The notes: generated from the sequence alone by a model not told the origin. A DNA stretch of 64,000 nucleotides from Primulina eburnea (GCF_022965805.1 NC_133101.1:4650001-4714000); one strand, 5' to 3'. Shown: positions 22,140-34,709, numbered from the stretch's first letter. A program made the numbers and translations.

Positions 22140-23224
22140 TCAATGTTTTTGTACGAAGTAATAGTTATGTAATGAACCTATAACATAGGTAGTAGCCGTA
22201 ATATATCTACGCTCTAAATATCGAAGAACGTCTCCATTTTCAAGAAATATGTATGCCATCGATCTTTTAAAATTATTGGTCGTGACAATCCCTCTCTCTC
22301 CCATCGATCTTTTAAAAGTTTTGGTCGTGACAACCCCTTTCTCCGTGACTAATAAAGGCTTCCTCGATCCGAATTCGTCATCCAAGCAAAACACTTTGCT
22401 CCAAGATTTCTGCACACCATACTCCTCCATCACCCAAACTTCGATTTGCATATCACCTTGGAAACACGCACACAAACGCTCCCCCAAAACTTGTAGAGAG
22501 GCCCTACTTTGCAATGGAAGTGCCACACTCCAAAGTAATTCTCCTGTTGCCAAGCTTTGCGCCACCACGGCCCTAACTTTGGCACCGTTGTCATTGTAGC
22601 CAACTAGCCAATGAATAGCCCCATTCAGAAACACACCTGATCTAGCAAACGGCGTCCTACCATGAGACCAATCCGACGACTTCCACGAATCGTTTCTTAA
22701 GCTGTAAGTTCTGGAATAGGGTCTGGAATTTGGCTCTTTAATTATGTGCACGACTTTGTAATCATCTGAAGACGCATCGTAACAGAACCTGTAGGATTCC
22801 CGAGAGCTGAATCGCAAAGGAAAAGGTAGTTTCTTATACTTTCTTATCGCCGGATTCCACACGAAGATATGACCTGTGTGTAGATTAACTAAACAGACCA
22901 ACCCGTTGCAAGAACCCACTATATGAATGTTATGATATCGGAGAACCTCGGTGAAATCGCACAGCGCATCATCTACAGGAGGATCTTCATAAAAGATACC
23001 GTCAAGCGGGCAAGTATAAAGTTTAGTAGCAGAGCCGAAGACGAGTCTTCGGCAGTCGATACTTCGAGATAGTTGGTCTGGAATTCGGGGCTGGAAATGA
23101 GGGAAAGCCAATATTTCGAAACGCATCTTAACCGGAGAAGAGATTTCACGGAGAGTTTCGATAAGATGTCGGTGATAAGGTCCTGTGGAAGATTTTCGAA
23201 AGGATTTAATTCTTGGGTCACCAT
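22140..23224 (-). pseudogene. F-box gene copy 3, frameshifted
   Basis: The start [16 protein letters not shown] (23224) and the whole F-box lie in one frame, which ends prematurely at 22973. The rest of the gene (F-box-associated domain, from [15 protein letters not shown] onward) is open in another frame down to 22140. Compared with copies 1 and 2, seven bases are missing near 23050-23056 (after YLEVST), causing the shift. Near the C-terminus a segment beginning GVVTTKTFKRSM is followed by a second, diverged copy beginning GIVTTNNFKRSM, a local in-frame tandem duplication absent from copy 2. At most an 83-residue F-box fragment could be made. Confidence 0.85.
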
Positions 23225-24070
23225 TGTTTTTCAAGAAAAGAGAACAAGGAATTGTGAATTGCGTGAATATTGTTTAAATAAGATTGAAGTATAAAACTCC
23301 TCACATACGATAGTAGAAATCTTGTATGTATATATGGAAAATTATTGATCATTGTTGATTTAGAAAATTTATTATCTGCATAAAAATTAAATTTAAAAAT
23401 TTAGAAAAAAATTTAAATTCGATGTTTAATGATCTTTACAAATAAATTTATAATTTTTTTAACAAGACCACACGCACATTCATATATAACGTTATACGTT
23501 CAATTTCCATTAAAAGCTGATAGAGAAATTTTGTAATTTTAATTTATTTTCTTAAACATATTTGGGAACAACAATTGTTCTTATTTACAGTCACTCGATT
23601 TATTATAAACTTGAAATCCTTATACTATTATTCAACTTTACCGTAATGTTCTATCGTTATACTCACAATTATTTTAAAAGTTAAAAATATAGATAAAATA
23701 TAATATACTAGAATATGATAGTTTTAGATAAGATATTTAATTTACTAAAACAGGTTTTTATGATTTTTTTCATTAAATAAAAATTGAATGTTTCTGGAAT
23801 TTGAGAAAAAAAAAACCAAAACATTAAATTTTGTTATTTTAAGCCATACTCTAAGCCCTCAACGTAACTTTGAAAATATATTCCTTCAAAAAAAAAAATT
23901 TGAAAATATATTATAAATATATTATTTTATAAGATGAAATATTGTAGTTAAGTTAACCTAAAATTCTTATGTCATCCTATCCGATAGAAATCTCAAATAT
24001 ATGGAAGAAATCTGTTTTTTATATATCCCAAGATTCTCTTATTATATGTTAAAAAAATTAGATTAGATAT
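23225..24070 (-). repeat. Upstream flank of F-box copy 3
   Basis: Shares TTGTTTTTCAAGAAAAGAGA and GTTTAAATAAGATTGAAGTA with the flanks of copies 1 and 2, then matches the orphan block at 14580-14945 (AATATTGTAGTTAAGTTAAC and similar). Conservation here probably reflects recent duplication rather than selection. It is likely to contain the promoter, but no certain TATA box could be assigned. Confidence 0.65.
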
Positions 24071-24078
24071 ACATATAA

Positions 24079-24772
<694 letters not shown>

Positions 24773-24777
24773 AGCTT

Positions 24778-25397
24778 CACGTATTACAATCAAATGTCAA
24801 ATTCATCCTGTTAAATGTCAAGTTTTCTATTTTCGTCCTTTAACTTGTTAAAATGAGTGTTATGGAATTTTGTTTTTTGTTTTGTTAGGTTTTAGTCTTA
24901 TATTGTCAAAGTGATGGTGTAACATCAAAAAATATTGACGTGACACTAAAAAATACTGATGCAATGCTGAAAAACTAGTAACTTGTCAAATGACACGTCA
25001 CACTAGGATGAAATAAAACTAAAACTAACAAAAGACATTCATAATCAAACTCAAGTACTCAATCTTGAAAAGTTAAAAAGATAAACAAAAATGAAAAATA
25101 ACTTCTTGGATTAGTAGGTTGTTCCTTCTTTATACTTGATCCACTAACTTTTCAATTTTTGGTTTTAGTATAATAACTTATGAATTTTGATTATTTTGGT
25201 CAATCGAACGTCAAAATGTCTATTTTTTGGTCGTAGAACACAATTAGACGGTGGTTAAAGCTATTGTTTTCGAAAATTTGCGAATTTCTTCACTTTGGAG
25301 ATAAATCAATTTAACCCAAAATTGTTAGCTTTTTGTTTAATTACATTCTTAATCTTATTATTTATTCATAATCATTCTATATCATATCCAATTATTT
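24778..25397. repeat. Duplicated non-coding block R, copy 2
   Basis: Direct counterpart of 20770-21415, within tandem unit 3. No coding sequence. Confidence 0.7.
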
Positions 25398-25929
25398 TAA
25401 TAATCACCCTATAAATTATATCTTCACAATTCGTAAAAGTAAACGCGACTTAAATAAACATCAATCTACGGAAATATTTTTTAATTGGATAATTTATATT
25501 TTATTTGGAGTTGGACAATTTTCATTCTCCCTTTCACACCTAAATGACCAAAAGTTCTTGATCGAATTTGATGGACCCTAAAAATCACCACGTCTGGGCT
25601 AATCCGAGCCCATTTCTTAATTTTTTTTGGGCCCCCAAGACTCCAAGGATATGGAAAAAGGTCCAAGCCCCTGACTGTTACCAATGGTCCGAGCCCATCA
25701 CCATTTTGAAAGGGCAGAGCACACGGACAAATGGTGGCTATCGAGAATGGATAAAGATCTTTGACGATAAATAGGAAACTTCGATAAATATGGAATTTGG
25801 CCAAATCTATCAAAGATCAGCCAAGAGTTCTAGCCATCTACTGAGTCCCGCTATCCCAAGTTTCTTACCTCTAGCTCTTTGCATTTATAATCAGAACATT
25901 AACTTAAGTATCAGAGTCGTCACGCCAGA
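25398..25929. other. Possible LTR-type remnant between duplicated blocks
   Basis: No gene. The phrases ACCAAAAGTTCTTGATCGAA (25551), TTTATAATCAGAAC and AGTATCAGAGTCGTCACGCC (about 25905) resemble the R/U5 area of plant LTR retrotransposons. Partial relatives occur at 15890-16090 and 29640-29690. Ends and duplications could not be defined. Confidence 0.35.
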
Positions 25930-26300
25930 AACATTATGACACCCCTAACTCTATTATTGTCTGTGTGTAGATCTCATAGCACCGACCCGGCCCACAAATC
26001 TTGGAGGATTCGAAAACCCATTCATTAGATCGAACACTGAGGAAAATTTTGTTATCATCATAATTATTCAGAAATCGAGTTTCAGTGTGTATTATAATGC
26101 AGAAAACGTGATTATCATACAAAAACAATTTTGTTACGATGTTATGTTCATTTATTGTTTGTGTCATGTTTTAAATTCGGCTAATCTGAATATGACATAT
26201 TTCTATTTGTGTGTATATTGTTACATATTGTGGAATAAAATTTTGAATGTCTTTATATAAAAGATTGGGAAAATATCAATTCTCTTCCTATCTTGCCATC

Positions 26301-26668
26301 TGTTAAATGTCCCACATCGGTTAGATAAATAACCTTTGAGTGGCATATATTGGCTTGGACAATCCTCCCTCCTTGAGCTAGCTTTTGGGGTTGAGTTAGG
26401 TCCAAGTTTCAATCTTAACATGGTATCAGAGCCCGGGTTTCACCGTTATGTGTTGGACTGCCCATAATTAGGCCACCCGTTCTGCCCATAATTGGGTCAT
26501 TTGTAAACTCCACGCTCCAGATGTTCATTCCTGGGCGTGAGAGGGGTGTGTTAAATGTCCCACATCGGTTAGATAAATAACCTTTGAGTGGCATATATTG
26601 GCTTGGACAATCCTCCCTCCTTGAGCTAGCTTTTGGGGTTGAGTTAGGTCCAAGTTCCAATCTTAACA
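26301..26668. mobile_element. TRIM (terminal-repeat retrotransposon in miniature)
   Basis: Two direct terminal repeats of 120 bp (26301-26420 and 26549-26668, TGTTAAATGTCCCACATCGG...CTTAACA) differ at one site I can see. The left repeat is followed at once by TGGTATCAGAGC, the initiator tRNA-Met primer site. The right repeat is preceded by a purine tract, GAGAGGGGTG. The target duplication CCATC is perfect (26296-26300 and 26669-26673). There is no coding capacity, so it must be mobilised in trans. Paralogous sites near 16400 and 29893 are empty. Confidence 0.95.
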
Positions 26669-26747
26669 CCATCGACTGACCATAATTAATTTGTGGTAAT
26701 CTGACTAATCAAAATTAGGCCATCTTAATCATGTTATTTTCATGATA

Positions 26748-26929
26748 GACAAAAACTTATGTGAGACGGTCTCAAGAGTCGAATTTGTGACACAGGTCGA
26801 TTATTTGGGTCATCCATGAAAAAATATAATTTTTTATGCTAAGAGTATTGCTTTTTATTGTGAATACGGGTAGGATTGATCCGTCTCACAAATTAATATC
26901 CGTGAGACGATCTCAAATGAAACTCACTC
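26748..26929 (-). mobile_element. Mutator-like MITE, family M copy 1 (inverted)
   Basis: 182 bp copy of the GAGACGGTCTCA-ended family, in the opposite orientation to most others. Flanks TTCATGATA (26739-26747) and TGAATGATA (26930-26938) agree at seven of nine positions. Paralogous DNA at about 16480 and 29960 lacks it. Confidence 0.8.
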
Positions 26930-28385
26930 TGAATGATAAGGGATTTGGATTTAATGGCAGTAAGTAGGTAGATTCATTCAGCCAGTAATGTAGCCACAGT
27001 ATGAGAGTTATAGCCAAACGTCAAAATCATTTTAAAAAAAAACACTTAAAAAAATGAAATTTATTTAAATATTTCTTAAACTACAATTTCTATCATATAT
27101 AATTTTATATTAGACCCCGATAAATTGTTTTTTTATTAAAAAAAAAAGAAGATAAAATTAAATGAATGGAAATTCGTGTCCATCTGCACGGGAACAAGGT
27201 ACCCCACACGGAATTCAGAATAAAAAAAAATTCAAAAATAATGATATAGCTGTTATATTATACGTAAATGCGATGTTAATATAAAACATGTTGGGCTGGT
27301 GGCACAAAATGCACGAAACCGTGTGGATGCTGTCCTAAAAAAGTATATATATGGTTCATATTTATTTAATTTTATCCCACAAAAGTCTTGTATAGTTGTA
27401 AGTAATGCCCCCCCTCATGTCTGAATATTTATTATGGGATCCATAGATTTTTTTTTAAAGAAAAAAGATAGTATAATTTGAGAGTATACCAAAAAAAAAA
27501 AAAGAATTTCAAAACTCGCTCTTGTAAAGTGATCTAGATAGATTATTTATGAGGAAATTAAACTTTTTTTCTTGTAACTTCTATGTTTTTTTATTTTTTA
27601 TCATGTTATTATTCGATTCATATTTTAGTTTACTAAGAGTTTTTTTTTTCAATTTTATTCCTTTTTCACAAGATTTACGACGTAGTCGATGTCATGTCAA
27701 CAATGTCCAACATGGCGTAAACAAATTTCGATGGCATGCCATCATTTTCTTATTTCAAGTCATGGTTTTTGGCGTCATATCAGTATTCCAGCGAAAAATG
27801 ACTAAAATAAAAAAAAAATACAAATTGATAGAATTATTCGTCAGCATGATTATTTAAAATGAAAAACATGTAAGTTATGAAAATGTTCCTTTTATGGATT
27901 TTTTATTATCAAATTTTAGTTTTACAACAATATTCATTTTTTTGTGTATGTTTAATCTAATTGTTTTGTCAAATTTCAGTCTTGATATATTTTCTTTTGT
28001 TACTGTTAATGTAGTAGTCCTTATGTCGATGTCATGTTAGTGTTGCATCAACATGGCGACATGAGGAGAGGCCCACGAGGCATCCGCCTCAGGTTGAGAC
28101 GTCTAATAAGGCCCCCAAAAAATAAAGCATATATTAATTTTATATTAAAAAAATAATTATTAAGTTTTAGCTAATTTAATTATTTAAGAAATTCAATCGT
28201 CCAAAAAATTTATGGACTCTCTTCGAATAACAGATCGTGTAAAAATAAAAATACGTTGAAAAAAAATGATACAATGTAATAATGTTATGATGACAATGCG
28301 ACATAACTGAGAGATAACAAATTTTCAATTTTTTATCTTGATTTTTAATTCATAATATTTTGAATTTCATTTTTATTAGTGAATT

Positions 28386-28751
28386 CATGGTAAGGGATGA
28401 AACTTATTTATAACGTTGCGTATGAAATTAACAACTCTATCTATTAGTTATTATGAGAAATATTTCATAAAAAAAATTTGTTTATGAAATTATAACTTCA
28501 AATATTAAAAAAAAATGGAGCATGATTCATTAATTTTTATTTATGCTCCACTCAAATAAAACTTTTGTAAAAGAAATTTAGATGATATTTTATTGTTGTC
28601 ATATTTAATTGATTTTTATTTTAAATATATTTTTTTAAAAATATATCATTGATAAAATAAATATCGTACTGTATCGTTTAAGAAGCCCCATTTTTAAAAT
28701 TTGTTTCATGTCCGAAAAAAGTCAGGTACGACCCTACTCATCAGTGAGACA
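28386..28751. other. Intergenic AT-rich DNA
   Basis: No coding sequence or defined repeat seen between the end of duplication block b and the next MITE. Confidence 0.5.
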
Positions 28752-28949
28752 CAGGGACGGAGCCAGGAATCCGATTATACCTTGGTTAGAATTTTAAACT
28801 CTAAAATCTTTTAATATTTTAAATTGATCTACCCGGACTAATATCAAATTTATCCGAAATTATTAAAAAAATTTCATATAAATTTTTTTAAAAATTTTTA
28901 GAACACCCGGGCTAAAGCCCGGGTGAACAAATAAGTGCCTCCGCCCTTG
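28752..28949. mobile_element. hAT-type MITE with CAGGGACGGAGCC ends
   Basis: The left end CAGGGACGGAGCCA and the complement of the right end, CAAGGGCGGAGGCA, form a 14 bp imperfect inverted repeat typical of plant hAT MITEs. Flanking GTGAGACA and GTGACACG match at six of eight positions, an aged 8 bp duplication. A short palindrome ACCCGGGCTAAAGCCCGGGT lies internally (about 28905-28924). Confidence 0.7.
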
Positions 28950-28957
28950 GTGACACG

Positions 28958-29619
28958 TCAGCATTATGTCGAGAAAAATTATCAAAATTGCAAAAAAAAA
29001 AATAAATAAATAAATCAAAGACATCGTAATTAAACTAAAATTTAACGACACAAATCACAAAGTATAAATATACACTACCAAAATAAATTTTTCCCCAAAA
29101 ATACTCTAACCATATATACATATATTTTGATATTGGTGATGAAAGTTTACAAGTCTCGAACTCGAAACATGTCCAATTTTGGAACATATTGTAATATATA
29201 ATAAATTTTGTGCACATTATATAAGACACGAAATTGAATGTAACCTCCAAACGATGTAAGATATGAGGAGGAGTACATGTATCCATGGATTATATATATA
29301 TATATATATATTCCAATTAAATTGCCAATTTTTTTGGAAGCATCCTACATAGTGAGTGTCACGCACGTGCGACAGATAAGAATGTAGTGTTATATGCCAA
29401 ATTGTAGTGCTTTAAATTCGTTTCATTGTTCCCATAAGTCCAAGTACAAGAAATATAATGTGGATTAATGATTATTATTTTGTCTAAAGTTTGAACACAG
29501 AACGTGCCAGTCACATTTCAAACTATATCTGGATTCCTCTCAAAATCTCAGTCTAGCTTATACGCGGTAATATTGATTATAAAAATTAATGCATGGGCTA
29601 TCCTTGATTAATTTCTATA
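28958..29619. other. Intergenic AT-rich DNA
   Basis: No gene. A short TA microsatellite lies at 29291-29311. Confidence 0.5.
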
Positions 29620-30034
29620 CTACTTTTGGACAATTTTTCATTCATCCGTCCACACCCAAATGACCAAAAGTTCCCGATCGAATCATTTAGATTCGGAGTG
29701 TATAATGACGAAGACGACGATTTTACGTTCTATTATTGTTCGATCGTGTCATGTTTTAAATTCGGCAAATCTGTGTATGAAACATTTCTATTTGTGGGTA
29801 TATTGTTACGTATCGTGGAATAAAATTTTGCATGTCTTTACATACAAGATTGGGAAAATATCCATTATCTTCCTGTAAAGTTATCGACCGACCATAATTA
29901 AATCGTGGGCGTATGAGTAATCAAAATTAGGCCGTCTTAATCATGTTATTCTCATGAGAAGTGAATTGGATTTAATGACAGTAAGTAGGAGGATTCATTC
30001 AGCCATTAATGTAGCCATAGTATGAGCATTATAG
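29620..30034. repeat. Partial third copy of segmental block
   Basis: Begins with ACCCAAATGACCAAAAGTTC (compare 25537) and jumps to sequence matching 26160-27020, including ATCAAAATTAGGCC and AATGTAGCCATAGTATGAG. It lacks the TRIM and the MITE of block b, giving a further empty site. Confidence 0.65.
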
Positions 30035-30059
30035 CCCGTTAATGATGTGTCAGAGTGGG

Positions 30060-30114
30060 GTAGTGTTATTTTCGTCGCTAAAACCGTCGCTAATCATAAA
30101 TTTTTTTTGTAGTG
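30060..30114 (-). mobile_element. CACTA-type transposon terminus fragment
   Basis: On the minus strand the segment begins CACTACAAAAAAAATTTATG and continues with ATTAGCGACGG and TTTAGCGACG, the typical CACTA (EnSpm) end with GCGACG subterminal repeats. Only one end is recognisable, so this is a fragment or a deleted element. Confidence 0.45.
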
Positions 30115-30499
30115 ATTATTATTGATCCAAATATGTGAGGTTCGTGTTTGACCCTATATGAAAATTTTTTTAGGAAAATACTAGTCATTACATATATATC
30201 GAGCGTAATATTCTCATGTTGTGTTTGAATTGACGAATTTGATTTAAAACGAAAGTTTGATTTGAAAAAAGGATTTGTTGGATATATTTAAACTAAAAAT
30301 AATCTTATGGTGCACTTTGGAGATGGATTTTGAAACTCATTTATTTCGATTATAGTTTTATTGTTTGCAATGAAATAATATATCAAATCTTAAATTCACG
30401 CCTTATTATTTATGCATTAGTAATACAAATTAAAGTATAATGAATTTCAAATGATAATTATTAAATGAACTTAAAATATATCATAATTAACATGAAATA
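30115..30499. other. AT-rich DNA left of the gypsy element
   Basis: No gene or defined repeat seen. Its last five bases, AAATA, are the target duplication. Confidence 0.5.
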
Positions 30500-32070
30500 T
30501 GTGGGGCCCTTAACTCCTAATCGTTATTACAATGCAATCTGATTAGGGTTTAATTAATCACAGCGGAAAACAGGTTTAAAATTTCTTTACAATGAGCCCA
30601 AAATATCTCTTCTGATATTTAAATACTAAAAATAGTATCTAAATTCAAATCATAAACACGCCCACACGTAATCAATCACATACAAACATCTCATATCCTC
30701 GGGACATGCCCCGGTATATAGATATATATACATATATATACTGGGAACAAGACATAAACATAAACCTCAGCCCAAGCTGTGGCTCCCACCAGAAGTACCC
30801 TCTCTGGTCTCCTGATATCCTGGAGTACCTGCCATTGTCCACACACAAAGACAACAACAGCCCCCCTTGGGGGTGAGCAAAGCTCCGTATGGAACAACCA
30901 ATCATATATACCACAGATATCTAAACAATGATATATGGTATGCAATGCATGTATGTCGTGGAGGTATAGGGTCAAATGCCCATCCACTGAGCACATGTCA
31001 GAATCAATCGAATCGCTATCAAATCAAATCAATGCTCGAGCTGGCACACCGGCCGATATGGGAATACACATATGATAGCGTCGACGAAGCGCCATCAATC
31101 CCACATCTCATATCCAATCATATATCATATAATACAGATACCTGTCGTATGTTACCTGGTCGCAACATACCTCAATTCTTCGTTCCAATTGATGTAGCTT
31201 GAAGATACACTTTATCTACATCAATTACATACTCATTTCAATCAATAACATACTCCAAAATCATTAATATGAGTTTCAAATATCATTTGAAACTTCAAAA
31301 ATTCATATCAAATCATAATCATATCATAATTCAATTCCGACTTCGAATACGAGTTTATTGTCGGTTATTCTATTACATATCAGAAATTCAACTTCAAATA
31401 CATGCTATTCCAGCACTTTGATATTTAAAGCTGCTGAAACCAGAAGAAAAGTACCTCAGTCTAAAGCCCTCGACTTGCAGATAACAAATATATAATTTGT
31501 TTCGCGTTTAGACGGCGTTTCAAAGTCGAATCGGACGAAAGAAATCGAATTCTCTAACTTTCCCTCGAAGTTATCGTATAAGAAATGGCGAAGGAAAGAG
31601 AAAAGAAAGGATTCTTATCCTCACCGCTCTCGCGCTCGGGCGGTAGAATTCTCGCGCCCGAGCGCGAGACATTCTGTCCCCGAGAGTTGCTTGTACCGCG
31701 CTCGAGCGGTCAAACATTACCGCTCGGGCGCGGCATGTTCTGTCCCATGCCACTCGCTTCGCGCTTGGGCGGTCACAAACTACCGCTCGTGCGCGAAGTG
31801 TTCTGCCCGAACATCACATTTCAAATACCCTGGCGCTCGGGCGGTAATTTTCTACCGCTCGGGCGCCACATGTTCTGTACAATACATGAGTTTTGTACTA
31901 TATTGGCGTCCGGCCTTTCCAATCGATCTCTTACAACGTCAATTCATATACAATATTCATTTTCTCAATTTCATTGTCATAATATACATCAAATGTATAA
32001 TCACATAACAAATTCGTGAATTATCGATAATCATATAAGATTTACGATAATACGATACACGGTCCTTACA
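30500..32070 (-). repeat. Gypsy 3' LTR (left copy)
   Basis: Begins TGTGGGGCCC and ends GGTCCTTACA in plus orientation. 1571 bp. Contains a hairpin array at 31622-31880 and a TATA-rich stretch near 30716-30742 that could be the promoter on the minus strand. Confidence 0.95.
31622..31880. repeat. Four-unit CpG-rich hairpin array, left gypsy LTR
   Basis: Four units of roughly 60 bp, each an inverted repeat built on GCGCTCGGGCGGT and ACCGCTCGGGCGC around a 6-12 base centre, and each followed by a motif like CATGTTCTGTCCC. The outermost pairs differ between units but remain complementary: CTCGCG/CGCGAG, CCGCG/CGCGG, CTTCGCG/CGCGAAG and TGGCG/CGCCA. Most inner mismatches are C/T or G/A changes, which would be G-U pairs in RNA and are also what CpG deamination produces. 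Surrounding DNA is AT-rich. Function unknown. Confidence 0.85.
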
Positions 32071-32084
32071 TTTCTCCCCCTCTT
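32071..32084 (-). promoter_or_regulatory. Gypsy polypurine tract
   Basis: Minus-strand AAGAGGGGGAGAAA lies directly before the 3' LTR and is all purine, as expected for the plus-strand primer. Confidence 0.9.
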
Positions 32085-32150
32085 AAAAGATTTCGTCCTC
32101 GAAATCTCAAATATCATTATATACATAACCTAGGTAAACATATATATATG

Positions 32151-34709
32151 TCACCAGTTATAATACATATCAAAGCTAAAGTCAGAATAAGGATCAGAAT
32201 ACATCGAATACAATGGAATAGATGTCGTAGAATCAAACAAATGCGGATACGAATCTCGCATCTTGCTCTCCAATTCCCACGTCGATTCTTCAACACCATG
32301 TCGTGTCCATTGAACTCGTACCAGAGGAATCGATTTGTTTCTCAATATCTTTTCCTTTCGATCCATAATGCGAACAGGTTGTTCAACATAGGAAAGAGAA
32401 GGATCCAGTTCAACCTCATCAGGTGCAAGCACATGTGATGGATCAGGTTCATATTTTCTCAACATAGAAACATGAAACACATCGTGAATAGCAGATAGAG
32501 CTGGTGGCAATGCCAATCGATACGCAAGATCACCAACTCGATCCAGAATCTCGTTTGGACCAACATATCGAGGAGATAACTTCCCTCGCATGCCGAATCG
32601 AACAGTGCCTCTAAAGGGAGATATCTTCAAAAACACTCTGTCACCTTTCTGAAATTCCAAGGGTCGTCTTCGTTGGGCCTTTCGTATCTTCGATATCAAA
32701 CTCGGCTCAATTTGCAATGCTGAGACAGTGACAGAATTCCAATTCGAGTGAAAAGTCCAACCAGAAGTACATATATCTTCATGTACCTTGGCGACACTGA
32801 CAGAAGCTAGAACAGAATCATGAACTTTCCGGCTCAGGGCATCCGCAGTAACATTCACCGATCCAGGGTGATATTGAATCTCACAATCAAAATCTTTCAG
32901 GAGATACATCCACCTGCGTTGCCTCATATTCAAATCAGATTGAGAAAAGAGATATTTCAGACTCTTATGGTCCGAATAGATAACAAACTTTTCTCCGTAC
33001 AAGTAATGGCGCCAAATCTTCAAAGCGAACACAATGGCGGCCAATTCGAGATCATGAACAGGATAACGAGTTTCATGAGATTTCAATTGACGAGACGCAT
33101 AAGCAACCACCTTGCCATGTTGCATCAGAACACAGCCCAACCCTTTACCAGACGCATCTGTACAAACCACAAATCCTCCGGTACCTGAGGGAATAGTAAG
33201 CACAGGTGCTGTGGTTAATCTCGTCTTCAATTCAAGAAAACTAGCTTCACATTCATCTGACCAAATGTATCTCTGAATTTTCTGTGTCAGTTGAGTAATC
33301 GGTTTAGCTATTTTCGAAAATCCTTCAATAAAACGACGATAATATCCAGCTAAACCCATGAAGCTACGGATCTCAGGAACATTCGTAGGTCTCGGCCAAT
33401 TCAATACAGCTTCGACCTTTGTAGGATCAACAGATATGCCATGTCTCGAAATGACGTGGCCCAAAAATACCACTTTGTCCATCCAGAATTCGCATTTGGA
33501 CAATTTGGCATACAAATGACTAGTACGAAGAGTTTGAAGTACCAGTCTCAGATGTTCAGCATGCTCCTTTCTCGATTTCGAATACACAAGAATATCATCG
33601 ATAAACACAATAACGAATCGGTCCAGATAATCTCGAAAGACCCGATTCATTAAGTCCATAAAAATAGCAGGAGCATTCGTAAGACCTAAAGGCATAACCA
33701 GAAATTCATAATGGCCATACCTCGTACGAAAAGCAGTTTTGGGTACATCTTCGTCTCGAACTCGTACTTGATGATACCCAGAACGAAGATCAATCTTCGA
33801 GTATACAGAAGTACCCTGAAGCTGATCAAACAAGTCATCAATACGAGGAAGTGGGTACTTATTTTTCACAGTAGCCCGATTCAGCTGCCTATAGTCGATA
33901 CACATTCGCATCGTACCATCTTTCTTCCGAACAAATAAAACTGGAGCTCCCCAAGGTGATACACTCGGTCGAATATATCCCTTATCGAGAAGATCCTGTA
34001 ATTGTTCTTTCAATTCTTTCAATTCCAATGGTGCCATGCGATAGGGAGCTTTAGATATAGGTGCAGTCCCCGGCACAAGATCAATACTAAACTCAACTTC
34101 TCGATGAGGAGGAAAATCAGGAATCTCATCGGGAAACAAATCTGGAAACTCTTTCGCAACAGGAATCTCAGACAAGGAAGATTCCTTCTTCGAAATATCA
34201 ATAGCGTAGATAAGATAACCCTCATCTCCGCTATTCAACAATCGAGACATCTCCAAGGAAGATACCAATGGAATTTTGGCTTGGGAACCCTTGCCATAAA
34301 AATTCCACTTGGGTCCATCAATCGGTCGAAATCGAACTACTCCATGACAACAATCAACAGTAGCTCGATTCGTCATCAAGATATCCATGCCAACAATACA
34401 ATCAAAGTCGTGCATATGGAGGACAATCAGATTCAGAAATATCACATTATCCTCATATATCAATACACAATTATGCACAACTTTCTCAGACAATATAATC
34501 TTCCCTGCCGGCGTGGCTATCGACAAGGTATCATACAACGGGGTACACTCAATATCGTGAGATGCAACAAATGCATGAGATATGAATGAATGAGATGCTC
34601 CTGTATCAAATAAAACACGTGCAGGATAATCGAAAAGCGTGCAAATACCTGCAATCACACCTCCAGGAGCTTCTCTTGCCTGATCCTCAGTCATGGCATA
34701 CACTCTCAC
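32151..34709 (-). pseudogene. Gypsy pol: protease, RT, RNase H, chromodomain-like end; integrase core deleted
   Basis: An 852-codon open frame. Protease with DTGA (about residue 36), reverse transcriptase with FIDD, and RNase H with TDASGKG, the ELAAIVFAL glutamate and YSDHKSL are all recognisable. After DALSRK and a short tether ending IRKAQ the frame runs straight into [16 protein letters not shown], which normally lies at the integrase C-terminus. The zinc-binding HHCC and the catalytic DDE core, expected as some 300 residues, are absent. The junction is near 32672 and in frame. The end ([18 protein letters not shown]... ESTWELE) resembles a Tekay-type chromodomain. Lacking integrase, it would need one supplied in trans. 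Confidence 0.92.

Larger units (their letters stand above)
25930..28385. repeat. Segmental duplication block, copy b
   Basis: Counterpart of 16040-18655. It carries a TRIM (26301-26668) and a MITE (26748-26929) that copy a lacks, and has the empty site for the hAT-like element of copy a near 27178-27186. Insertions therefore came after the duplication. Confidence 0.8.

Noticed and set aside
30691..30996. 101-codon minus-strand frame in the gypsy LTR, repeated at 36115-36420
   Set aside because: No family resemblance; located in LTR sequence near the presumed promoter. Treated as chance.
31622..31880. CRISPR-like look of regularly spaced palindromic units
   Set aside because: Plant nuclear context, units differ in stem sequence, spacers are not unique inserts, and the array is inside an LTR.
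31585..32019. 144-codon plus-strand frame, repeated at 37009-37443
   Set aside because: It lies wholly in the gypsy LTR and runs through the hairpin array. Its presence in both LTRs reflects LTR identity, and it is antisense to the element.
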